In this document: in pieces, positions 15,281-22,453 of the stretch
How positions within the stretch are numbered: the stretch's first letter is position 1
Layout: every line of letters begins with the position of its first letter
Source of the DNA: Nitrospira sp. SB0677_bin_15
GTDB taxonomy: Bacteria; Nitrospirota; Nitrospiria; Nitrospirales; UBA8639
Direction of reading: 5' to 3'
NCBI GenBank assembly: GCA_009842645.1
Contig: VYFB01000085.1
Coordinates: 1 to 51,607 of the forward strand
DNA length: 51,607 nucleotides
Notes under the pieces: generated by a model
What the model saw: the letters and a program-made list of their open reading frames with translations, nothing else
Told to the model about the DNA's origin: nothing
Databases searched by the model: none
Made by a program: the position numbers and the translations under genes

Positions 15281-15605
15281 TATCCCTGTTGAAGCCCTGA
15301 TCCGGAATAAGGAATCGGCGGTATTATAGATGACGACGTGGGCATTGGAAAGTAACCCCATGGAGCCGCTCCATCCCTGCTCAGGGGCAGGGACAAACCC
15401 CCTCCATCCCCCTTGTCAGGGGGACGTCAGCTTTGTGAGCCCGGTGTCGGGGCGGACCGTGACGGCCCTCCATCCCCCTTGTCAGGGGGCGTCAGCTTTG
15501 CGCATGCAAGGGTGACAGCAGGAGACGTTTCTCACGGAGGGACTTTCTCTCCTCTACCCGCTCCGCTATGATAGGCCCACAATCACCTGAACCCCATCCG
15601 ATACC
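15281..15605. repeat. Intergenic with a direct repeat (CCTCCATCCCCCTTGTCAGG)
   Basis: The unit CCTCCATCCCCCTTGTCAGG followed by GGG(A)CGTCAGCTTTG occurs at about 15411-15435 and 15467-15500, with a related CTCAGGGGCAGGGACA nearby (15380). The stretch has no supported gene. It is the 5' flank of the pabB/trpE-like gene. Confidence 0.6.
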
Positions 15606-17087
15606 ATGAGCCAGCCCGTTCTTTCTTCAGGTTCGTCCACTCGTCCCAATACCGGGCGATTCCCGCTGGTCCGGACCAAACCCTTTGTTGAAGAGAGTCC
15701 TTGGGACGTCTACCGACGGATCGCCATGTCGCACCGGCCTTCCGTTCTGCTGGAAAGCGGGAAGCCGCCATCGGGTCAGGCTCGCTATTCCTTTGTGGCC
15801 GCCGACCCGTATCTGATTTTCTCCGGGAATCCGGGTCGCTACACCCTGGAAACAGCGCGCGGCACAACACAACGTCGCGGCGACCCGCTTTCTGCCTTAT
15901 TCAGCACGCTGGGTCCGTGCCTCGTGCCTCGTTCCCCTGCCCTGCCGCCGTTTATCGGCGGTGCCATCGGATACGTGAGTTATGATGCCGTCCGGCACTA
16001 CGAAATACTGCCGTCGCTGGCCCGCCGTGACCTGCCCTTGCCCGACCTGGAGTTCCTGTTTTTCGATCTGGTGGTGGCGATCGATCACCGTACGCAGTTG
16101 CTGCATATGATGTTTACGCCGGCCCCCGAGCGGTTGCTGGCCGAATCCCATGAGGCCTTGCAGCGTGAAGGCAACGCCCGAATGGACGAACTGGACAGCC
16201 GCTTGAGTGCCCCGTATACGAACCCGTCGGGGTCGCCGATCGTCGCGTCCATGATGGAAGGCACGCATTCCGAACGTGAGTACGTCGAGCGCGTTCAACA
16301 GTGTCAGGCGTTTATCGGGGCCGGGGACATTTATCAGGCCAATCTCGCGCAGCGTTTTTCCGTCGCGTTCAATGCTGAGGAGAACCAGTCGCTGCACACG
16401 GTCAGTTCAAACCTGTATCACCGCCTGCGCGTGGTGAACCCCTCGCCGTTTGCCGGGCTGTTCGTCACCGGGAACCTCGCGTTGGTTTCATCCTCGCCCG
16501 AACGACTTGTGCAGGCCACCGGCAACCGGGTGACGGCCCGGCCCATCGCCGGCACGCGACCGCGAGGCCGCACGACGGGCGAAGATCACGTCCTCATGGA
16601 CAACCTGCGGCTGGACGCAAAAGAACGCGCGGAACACCTCATGCTGGTGGACCTGGCCCGCAATGACCTGGGCCGGGTCTGCGAATACGGATCGGTTCAC
16701 GTTGAGGAATTCATGACGATCGAGCAATATTCGCACGTGGCGCATTTGGTGTCCGAGGTCGAAGGCACGCTGAAGCCCGCGTGTTCTACCCTGGATCTCA
16801 TCCGGTCCGTGTTTCCGGGCGGCACGATCACCGGCGCACCCAAGATCCGCTGTATGGAGATCATCGAGGAACTGGAACCCGTTCGTCGCGGGCCTTATAC
16901 CGGGTCCCTGGGGTACGTGAGTTGGACCGGCGACGTGGACTTCAACATTCTCATCCGCACCATGGTCCTGACGCAGCAGCGGGCCTATCTGCAAGTAGGT
17001 GCCGGAATCGTCGCGGATTCCGATCCCCGTCGCGAGTACCAGGAAACCCTGTACAAAGCCCAGGCCCTGTTCGAAGCGTTACAATAA
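15606..17087 (+). CDS. pabB: Chorismate-utilising enzyme: aminodeoxychorismate synthase component I / anthranilate synthase component I
   Basis: A 493-residue protein of the TrpE/PabB family. It converts chorismate and ammonia to aminodeoxychorismate (folate) or anthranilate (tryptophan). Visible motifs are GGAIGYVSYD, GDIYQANLAQRF, SSSPERL, PIAGTRPRG, LVDLARNDLGRVC, HLVSEVEGTL, PGGTITGAPKIRCMEIIEELEP and VGAGIVADSDP. The motif reads PIAGT with alanine, as in TrpE; classical PabB has a lysine there (PIKGT). A pabC-like gene follows 19 bases later, which argues for folate synthesis. I favour PabB by context, but the residue leaves TrpE or a dual role open. Confidence 0.8.
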   Translation: MSQPVLSSGSSTRPNTGRFPLVRTKPFVEESPWDVYRRIAMSHRPSVLLESGKPPSGQARYSFVAADPYLIFSGNPGRYTLETARGTTQRRGDPLSALFSTLGPCLVPRSPALPPFIGGAIGYVSYDAVRHYEILPSLARRDLPLPDLEFLFFDLVVAIDHRTQLLHMMFTPAPERLLAESHEALQREGNARMDELDSRLSAPYTNPSGSPIVASMMEGTHSEREYVERVQQCQAFIGAGDIYQANLAQRFSVAFNAEENQSLHTVSSNLYHRLRVVNPSPFAGLFVTGNLALVSSSPERLVQATGNRVTARPIAGTRPRGRTTGEDHVLMDNLRLDAKERAEHLMLVDLARNDLGRVCEYGSVHVEEFMTIEQYSHVAHLVSEVEGTLKPACSTLDLIRSVFPGGTITGAPKIRCMEIIEELEPVRRGPYTGSLGYVSWTGDVDFNILIRTMVLTQQRAYLQVGAGIVADSDPRREYQETLYKAQALFEALQ

Positions 17088-17106
17088 GCCGCCGCGCGTG
17101 TGTTCC

Positions 17107-18093
17107 ATGTGGGTATATCTGAATAACCGGATCGTGCAAGCGGAACGGGCGCGGGTCTCCGTGTTCGATTCTGGGTTCCTGTACGGCGACGGCGTCTTCG
17201 AAACCGTCAGGGTTCATGACGGGCGACCGGTGTGGCTGGACCGCCACCTCGCACGGATCGCCGACGCCTGCAAACAGATCCGGCTGCCATTGCCTGACAA
17301 ACCATGGCTGGCGATTTTTCAGAAGGTCATCGACAAGAATCGCATGGACCATGCGTTGATCCGCCTGACGCTCTCCCGTGGACCAATGCGCCCCTCTCCC
17401 CTTTCCCCCTTCAGCGAGAAAGAGGGTAAGGGCCAGGCAATACTCCCCTCTCCCCTTTCCGCTTTCAGCGAGAAAGAGGGAGAGGGCCAGGCAATACTCC
17501 CCTCTCCCCTGGTGGGAGAGGGCCAGGGTGAGGGGGGCGAGAGGGGCCAGACCACCACGGTCGTCCTGTTTCACCGCCCCCTTCCGCACGTGACGCCTTC
17601 TCAACGGCGCAAGGGCATCAGGCTCACCCTCACGACAATTCGCAGGCTTTCGCCGCGTTCACATCCGACACAAGCCAAAACCCTGAACTATCTGAACAAT
17701 CTGTTGGCCAAACGGGAGGCGGCAGAATGTGGAGCCTTCGACGGGTTGATGGTCACAACGGACGGATACGTCGCCGAATGCTCGATGAACAACGTGTTTT
17801 TCATCAAGGACCGGACCCTGTACACGCCGTCACTGGCCTGTGGCGTCCTACCCGGGATTACCCGTGGAGTTGTGTTGGATATGGCCCCAGCCCTGGGGCT
17901 TCAACCCCGGGAAGGCCGCTACCGTCCGGCATTCCTGTACAAAGCAGATGAATGTTTTCTAACCGGCAGCGGGACCGGCATCCTTCCAGTCCAAGCCATC
18001 GACGGACATTCCTTCCCCGGACAAACAGCCCGTTCCCATGTCGCTGCCATTCAAACCCGCTACAATCACCTCCTGAAAGCACACGGTAGATAA
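17107..18093 (+). CDS. pabC: Class IV aminotransferase, 4-amino-4-deoxychorismate lyase (PabC-like), with repeat-derived insertion
   Basis: A 328-residue PLP enzyme of fold type IV. The start MWVYLNNRIVQAERARVSVFDSGFLYGDGVFETVR is typical. The catalytic lysine is in QAKTLNYLNNLLAKREA, and GYVAECSMNNVFF, LACGVLPGITR and ECFLTGSGTGILPV follow. In PabC it releases pyruvate from aminodeoxychorismate to give p-aminobenzoate; a branched-chain aminotransferase role is possible. Residues about 95-148 are foreign: a family C palindromic repeat has been inserted in frame, with an 18-residue tandem unit (PSPLSPFSEKEGKGQAIL), between two core strands. The enzyme otherwise looks intact, so the insert may form a surface loop. 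It follows the pabB-like gene by 19 bases. Confidence 0.82.
   Translation: MWVYLNNRIVQAERARVSVFDSGFLYGDGVFETVRVHDGRPVWLDRHLARIADACKQIRLPLPDKPWLAIFQKVIDKNRMDHALIRLTLSRGPMRPSPLSPFSEKEGKGQAILPSPLSAFSEKEGEGQAILPSPLVGEGQGEGGERGQTTTVVLFHRPLPHVTPSQRRKGIRLTLTTIRRLSPRSHPTQAKTLNYLNNLLAKREAAECGAFDGLMVTTDGYVAECSMNNVFFIKDRTLYTPSLACGVLPGITRGVVLDMAPALGLQPREGRYRPAFLYKADECFLTGSGTGILPVQAIDGHSFPGQTARSHVAAIQTRYNHLLKAHGR
17389..17546. repeat. In-frame family C repeat insertion inside pabC
   Basis: CCCTCTCCC..GAGAAAGAGGG arms are repeated with a 54-bp period (GGCCAGGCAATACT at 17431 and 17485), followed by a final half GGTGGGAGAGGGCCAGGGTG. 54 bp is 18 codons, so the reading frame is kept and no stop codon occurs. 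Confidence 0.85.
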
Positions 18094-18193
18094 ACCGGAA
18101 CGCTGACAGGGTAGGGCCGTCTACAGCGCTCGGAACAGAGTTTATTGGGGCTTATGGAAACAAGGCTATGCGCAGATCAGGCTGTGCCACTAA

Positions 18194-18337
18194 AGGAACC
18201 TCTGATTAAGTGCACTATCGGGCGCATGGTTGCGTTGTGTCCTCGCTCAACCCTCACCTATCTCCCTGATAAGCTTCGGGTTTCGCTCCGGGACGCCTTG
18301 CCCTGCATCCCGCTATCACACTTAATCAGAGGTTCCT
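18194..18337. mobile_element. MITE family E, copy 2 (complete, 144 bp)
   Basis: Terminal inverted repeats of 19 bp are perfect: AGGAACCTCTGATTAAGTG at the left and CACTTAATCAGAGGTTCCT at the right. TAAA flanks both sides of the GGAACC...GGTTCC core, consistent with a 4-bp target duplication. There is no ORF of note. It sits between pabC and the VapBC45-like genes. Confidence 0.85.
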
Positions 18338-18450
18338 AAAGGCTTTATTAGCGAGTGGTTACGGCACCGGGAGTTGATTGGGTGATTGGAGTTGAGTTAT
18401 TTTAATAGACTGACGGAAACGTTTTTGTTGAGAATAGAAAAGAGGGTGCC

Positions 18451-19146
18451 GTGGCAGAAAAGCAGTCCGGATACCGGGACTATAGCTCTGGAGATATTGC
18501 TGCGTATAGTGTGACCGAGGCGTCCAGATATGTGCGTATTCCCGCACCAACTCTCCGCACATGGGTCGACGGACAATCTTATGGCGAACAATCTATGCGG
18601 TCACCTTTTCTCCCGCTGCTTGATGCACCTGAATATAACCCTACCCGACTTTCCTTTAATAATCTCATTGAGGTGTTTACGCTACGGGCATTAAGAACAA
18701 AGCACGGAATCTCTATTGGAGCGGCACGTGAAGCAATGGGGGTGGCGCAACAGTACTATCAAATTGATCGACTATTCCTTCGGCCAGAGGACTTACGAAC
18801 CCAGGCTGGCAAGTTGTTTCTTAAGAAGTATGGAGAACTCGTTAATCTCAACCGGTCATGCCAGCTTGCCATGGAAAAAGTTCTCAATGACTCTCTCGAA
18901 CGGATTGAACTTGATGACTCCAACCTCCCCATCCGCCTTTTCCCTATGGCCGGCGATACCAACAGAGTGATCGCCATCGACCCTTCCATTGCTTTTGGTC
19001 GTCCATTTATTGTCCGCAACGGCATCTCAACAATAGCTATTATTGATCGTCTTAATGCCAATGAAGACGAGGAGGAAATAGCGGAAGATTATGGCTTGTT
19101 GCCTGAGGAAATGAAGCAAGCAATTATCTACGAACAGGCAGCATAA
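18451..19146 (+). CDS. DUF433/MerR-like HTH antitoxin (VapB45-like)
   Basis: A 231-residue protein, GTG start preceded by AGAGGG. Residues 18-45 (SVTEASRYVRIPAPTLRTWV) look like a MerR-type helix-turn-helix. A helical middle part follows. The C-terminal 55 residues match DUF433: IDPSIAFGRPFIVRNGISTIAIIDRL, then EEEIAEDYGLLPEEMKQAI. In such pairs the DUF433 protein is the antitoxin and DNA-binding repressor. The PIN-like gene starts two bases after its stop codon, so the two form an operon. The codon bias is more AT-rich than that of the neighbours, suggesting acquisition. Confidence 0.82.
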   Translation: MAEKQSGYRDYSSGDIAAYSVTEASRYVRIPAPTLRTWVDGQSYGEQSMRSPFLPLLDAPEYNPTRLSFNNLIEVFTLRALRTKHGISIGAAREAMGVAQQYYQIDRLFLRPEDLRTQAGKLFLKKYGELVNLNRSCQLAMEKVLNDSLERIELDDSNLPIRLFPMAGDTNRVIAIDPSIAFGRPFIVRNGISTIAIIDRLNANEDEEEIAEDYGLLPEEMKQAIIYEQAA

Positions 19147-19148
19147 AC

Positions 19149-19565
19149 GTGATCTTTTTTACGGACCGTGATTTGGGTTCGTTATTTCCCAAGATTCTCT
19201 TAGCCGCAGGCATTCAAGTCGAAACATACAACGACCATTTCAAAGACAACGACCTATCTGATGAAAGCTGGTTGTCAGAGGTTGGTCGTAACGAATGGTG
19301 TGCTGTCTCAAAAGATAAACGTATACGCTACAGGCCCAATGAAAGGGAGGCAGTGATGCGGGCCGGTGTCGGTCTTTTTATCGTCATAGGGACAAACGCC
19401 ACCCATAAAGAACTTGCAAATAACTTCGTGGCTACTTACCAAAAGATAGAGATCTTCCTGGAAAAACATCATCCCCCATTCATTGCAAAAGTCTATCGAC
19501 CGTCCGCTAAAGAATCGCAAGGCAGAAATAAAGCAGGGCGCGTCGAGTTGTGGTACTCACCTTAA
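19149..19565 (+). CDS. PIN-like toxin (VapC45-like)
   Basis: A 138-residue protein with GTG start. The first strand IFFTDRDLGS carries the acidic residues of a PIN-like nuclease core. VSKDKRIRYRPNER follows (second acidic site), then VGLFIVIGTNATHKEL. This is the PIN-like branch paired with DUF433 antitoxins, predicted to cut RNA. It lies two bases after the antitoxin gene. Its end runs into a stretch of family B and C repeats. Confidence 0.82.
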   Translation: MIFFTDRDLGSLFPKILLAAGIQVETYNDHFKDNDLSDESWLSEVGRNEWCAVSKDKRIRYRPNEREAVMRAGVGLFIVIGTNATHKELANNFVATYQKIEIFLEKHHPPFIAKVYRPSAKESQGRNKAGRVELWYSP

Positions 19566-19609
19566 TAGTCGGCATAGGGTCGAATGATCCAGCGTCTCTG
19601 GTTTTTTGC

Positions 19610-19693
19610 TCCCTCGCCCTCTGGGAGAGAGCCTGTCCTGAGCTTGTCGAAGAGCCTGCCCTGAGCCCGTCGAAGGGAGCCGTGGTGAGGGTG
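19610..19693. repeat. Family C repeat interrupted by two family B units
   Basis: The outer arms CCCTCGCCCTCTGGGAGAGA and CCGTGGTGAGGGTGCC are family C. Between them lie GCCTGTCCTGAGCTTGTCGA and GCCTGCCCTGAGCCCGTCGA, two tandem family B units. This is nested insertion of one repeat in another. Confidence 0.65.
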
Positions 19694-19887
19694 CCTTTCG
19701 TGTTTTCTGTCTTCATAGCCGCACAGTCCCTGCTCGGAGGCAGGGACACGCCTTAGGCAGCATAATCTGACAGATATCGAATAATTGATCTATGAGAAAA
19801 GCCCGCGGAAACCTTCAATGAAAACCTTTGCCCCTGGTGGAAGAGAACCTGCACCGGACTTGATCCAGGGGTTGGGTCCTGCTCGCG

Positions 19888-20001
19888 CAAACATAGCATT
19901 GCTATGTTTGCTATTTTTTTGCTATGCAATGCTATGATTCCGCTATGAATTGCTGTGCTTTTGCTATGATTCATGCTATGTCATGCTATGATTTTGCTAT
20001 G
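19888..20001. promoter_or_regulatory. Helically phased GCTATG array with flanking palindrome
   Basis: Ten GCTATG-like hexamers start at 19901, 19910 (GCTATT), 19921, 19931, 19942, 19952 (GCTGTG), 19963, 19975, 19985 and 19996. The steps are 9, 11, 10, 11, 10, 11, 12, 10 and 11 bases, mean about 10.6, one turn of B-DNA. The array is preceded by a perfect palindrome with 11-bp arms, CAAACATAGCA-T-TGCTATGTTTG (19888-19910), whose right arm is the first hexamer. The spacing is not a multiple of three, so coding is unlikely. It looks like an iteron or multi-operator array for a protein that binds one face of the helix. The binding protein and purpose are unknown. Confidence 0.6.
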
Positions 20002-20081
20002 TTCCGCAAAACGGGCGGACAACGGGGAGGAACAGGACACGATCGCGCCCGAAGCCAGCTAGATATTCTCTCAACGCTCAT

Positions 20082-20148
20082 CCTGCCTGTCCTGAGCGTA
20101 GTCGAAGGAAGCGTAGCGGAAGCGGAGTCGAAGGAGGCCTGTCGAAGA
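20082..20148. repeat. Family B repeat, extended copy
   Basis: GCCTGTCCTGAGCGTAGTCG then AAGGAAGCGTAGCGGAAGCG and GAGTCGAAGGAGGCCTGTCG, three overlapping versions of the unit. No gene is supported between the phased array and hicB. Confidence 0.7.
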
Positions 20149-20237
20149 GAATGACTGAACACATACAATCCCCGATCCTCATCGAATCAAGGACGGGCTC
20201 TGATCGGTATCCAGTGTCGTTGCCTTTCCTCTTTCTG

Positions 20238-20270
20238 TCATCCTCGACATTCATAATCGAGGATCCAGCT
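20238..20270. repeat. Family A repeat overlapping the hicB 3' end
   Basis: TCATCCTCGACATTCATAAT CGAGGATCCAGC. Read on the minus strand, its bases GATCCTCGATTATGA encode the last residues and stop of the HicB-like gene. Confidence 0.75.
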
Positions 20271-20454
20271 CGATTTCCCGGACTTCAGCGTCCTTCAAGA
20301 GGTCTTCGGCAACGCTGAAATACTCTCGGATGGCAACTTCAATATTCGCGAATGCCTCCGCTTCAGTTTTGCCCTGAGACCAACACCCGGGTAAGCCTGG
20401 CACGGACGCACTGTAGCCTTCGTCAGAGTGGTGCAGAGCGATTTTGTACTTCAT
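20251..20454 (-). CDS. HicB-like antitoxin, orphan
   Basis: A 67-residue protein, MKYKIALHHSDEGYSASVPG then LPGCWSQGKTEAEAFANIEVAIREYF, the RNase H-like fold of HicB. The start has a strong GGAGGT seven bases upstream; the ORF track extends further without support. No HicA toxin is found on either side. The C-terminal residues and the stop codon derive from a family A repeat, so the original C-terminus, where HicB often has a DNA-binding domain, may be lost. Confidence 0.75.
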   Translation of the reverse strand: MKYKIALHHSDEGYSASVPGLPGCWSQGKTEAEAFANIEVAIREYFSVAEDLLKDAEVREIELDPRL

Positions 20455-20651
20455 GAAAACCTCCATGCGGTTATGCACCCCGTTGCGGCATGACAGCGCC
20501 TGCTCACCGGTGGAGAAACCTCCCGTACGAATAAACCCAAAAGATGGAAGGGGTTCCTGACCGGTGTCAACATGCCGTGCTGAGAACAATCATACTGGTC
20601 GTACCCATTGGATTTCGTCGGCACCGGCTACCGTCACAATTCCCCCGGGGA

Positions 20652-21059
20652 CTATGTAAACGGATTGATCACACGCAGACCGTTATAATCCTGTTCCGCA
20701 CCGAGATCTTCGGAATAGACGGCATCGCATCGTAAGACGCGCGCCGCGGCAAGAATGGCGCTGTCCCAGTAGGAGAGACTGAACCGGTCGCAGATAACAA
20801 AGGCCGCGCGCATGATGTCGAGTGTGATTATCTGAACAGGGAAACGCTGCATGGCTTCGGCGAAAGCCACTGCTTCGTCATGGGTTAACGCGCCAAGGCG
20901 TGAAGGGCGGGTGGATTGCACATAAAATTCCTGGAGCACTTGCACCGACAGAGCGAGATCAGTCGTACCAAGCAGCTCAAGTGCGCGGCTTCGTTTTCCT
21001 GCATCCTCCTCCGCAGTGCTGACGGCGTAGATCAGGACGTTGGTATCAAGGAAACGCAT
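20652..21059 (-). CDS. vapC: VapC-type PIN-domain ribonuclease toxin
   Basis: A 135-residue PIN domain beginning MRFLDTNVLIYAVST. The first aspartate is in LDTNV, a central acidic residue is in LQEFYV, and SYWDSAILAAA followed by VYSEDL carries the last acidic sites. It overlaps the antitoxin gene by 14 bases, the usual vapBC layout. VapC toxins cut tRNA or rRNA. The track start 67 codons upstream is out of register with the family. Confidence 0.9.
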   Translation of the reverse strand: MRFLDTNVLIYAVSTAEEDAGKRSRALELLGTTDLALSVQVLQEFYVQSTRPSRLGALTHDEAVAFAEAMQRFPVQIITLDIMRAAFVICDRFSLSYWDSAILAAARVLRCDAVYSEDLGAEQDYNGLRVINPFT

Positions 21060-21309
21060 TACGCTCGTGCAATGCGTCACGCGGAAGATTATCGGCCGCT
21101 CGCAAGCCTCCGCCGCGAGTACGGATGGCCTCCAGCGTCTCGCCTTGAAGCCGGTGCAGGCGATCGAATTCCGTCTTGGGGATTTGCCCCCGAACCAGGG
21201 TAACAAGGTAAGCCCGAACAAGCGCCGAGACCGATGTTCCAGCCTCCGCCGCCTTGACACGGGACAGCCGATAGGTTTCCTCGTCGATAGATACGGTAAT
21301 GTTCTTCAT
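21046..21309 (-). CDS. vapB: VapB-type antitoxin (ribbon-helix-helix)
   Basis: An 87-residue protein starting MKNITVSIDEETYRLSRVKAAEAGTSVSALVRAYL, a ribbon-helix-helix DNA-binding fold. The C-terminal half (TEFDRLHRLQGETLEAIRTRGG) is likely the toxin-binding tail. First gene of the pair with vapC; both lie in the accessory block. Confidence 0.85.
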   Translation of the reverse strand: MKNITVSIDEETYRLSRVKAAEAGTSVSALVRAYLVTLVRGQIPKTEFDRLHRLQGETLEAIRTRGGGLRAADNLPRDALHERNAFP

Positions 21310-21512
21310 GTTCACGCTTTCACAGTTTCCGTATTTCACAACATACAAAATTTGAATCCACTACGCAATGACCAAAAAGGCCGGTGGGTAGCGTCCGTCC
21401 ATCTGATTGGGGATTATATATTTAACTTGACGACTACAATATCTTGTTGTCAAAAACTAGGTTCAACGGTATTACCTACTATATGTTATGTCTGTCTAGT
21501 TAAACATATAAG
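21310..21512. other. AT-rich junction upstream of the radical-SAM remnant
   Basis: No gene is seen. GC content drops sharply from about 21410 to 21510 (TATATATTTAACTTGACGAC). The open frame of the radical-SAM remnant starts directly after it, so this is a probable recombination junction. It also contains the vapB 5' region. Confidence 0.4.
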
Positions 21513-22432
21513 TCCCCAAACTTGAATGCGCTGGTAGACCGCCAGTCAAACGGCGCGTTGATTTTAATCAGGGCGTCGATGCACGAATTCTCGCCAAATC
21601 TCCAATGTTCCTCCGGGAGATGTCTAGCATCTGCATCAGTCCGTTGCGCATAGCCTTCGATCACCTCGGAGTCCGCAAGGTCTACGAAACTGCTATCCGC
21701 ATGGCGGCTGACAACGGGATTACTTCATTGTCTAACTACATGCTCTATAATTTCATGGACACCCCAGCAGACTTATACGTCCGAATGCAACTTAACATCG
21801 CCCTGAACGAAGCATTGGGCATCCGTATTTGGTCATTTCCGATGCGCTATCAACCCGTGACCTTGAAAGACAGATCGCATGTTGGGGAAAACTGGAACCG
21901 GTATTATTTGCGATCGTTTCAGATTATGCTGCAAGCGACTCGCGGGATCGTTAGCGGGAACCCGTCCTTCTTTATGCGTGCCTACGGAGAGGACCGGCGG
22001 GCATTCGAACGGTTGTTACGGCTTCCCCATGCGTTCATTTTTCATCGAGAATACCATGAAAATGGACCTGGGCGTCCCGTGCGTGATGAATACGAGACTA
22101 TTCTCAAACGCTTTTCGGCGAACCAGGAACGGGAGTTGGTCCATCTTCTTTCTGGTCCAACAGACGCGAAAGGGCTCAGACGAGACCATTTCCGTCGGCT
22201 CGCAAACGACCGTGCTATTGACCCGCTCCTTCGGAAAGTTATGCCATTCTATATGCTGGACATAAAGGACAATTTGAAGACTGGTAGTGGTCAGGGGTTG
22301 ACGCTCTTCCCGGCGCTGAACCCAGACCCAGTCATGCCCGCAGAGGATGAGGTCGTTGAAGATGCTGGTCTTTTTGACCATGACCCCATGCTACAGCGAA
22401 AAAACACGTCACTTGTGAAGACAGCCAACTGA
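21513..22432 (+). pseudogene. C-terminal remnant of a radical SAM protein
   Basis: The frame is open from about 21513 and reads ...VDFNQGVDARILAKSPMFLREM before the first ATG at 21605. VDFNQGVDARIL is a signature of the middle part of radical SAM Fe-S oxidoreductases. The continuation (GITSLSNYMLYNFMDTPADL, RMQLNIALNEALGIRIWSFPM) is the end of the barrel and its C-terminal extension. The CxxxCxxC cluster motif and the N-terminal half are absent, so the piece cannot be a working radical SAM enzyme. An Hsp90-like ATPase gene starts 21 bases after its stop, which suggests the two were once a functional pair. Confidence 0.7.
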
Positions 22433-22453
22433 ACATTGTTTCGAGGCAACAAA

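Noticed and set aside
19888-20001. CRISPR array
   Set aside because: The repeats are 6 bp with spacers of 4-6 bp; there are no 25-37-bp repeats and no cas genes in the window.
19924-20154. ORF reading MQCYDSAMNCCAFAM over the GCTATG array
   Set aside because: The repeat period of about 10.6 bases does not keep a reading frame; the Cys/Met pattern is a by-product of DNA phasing.
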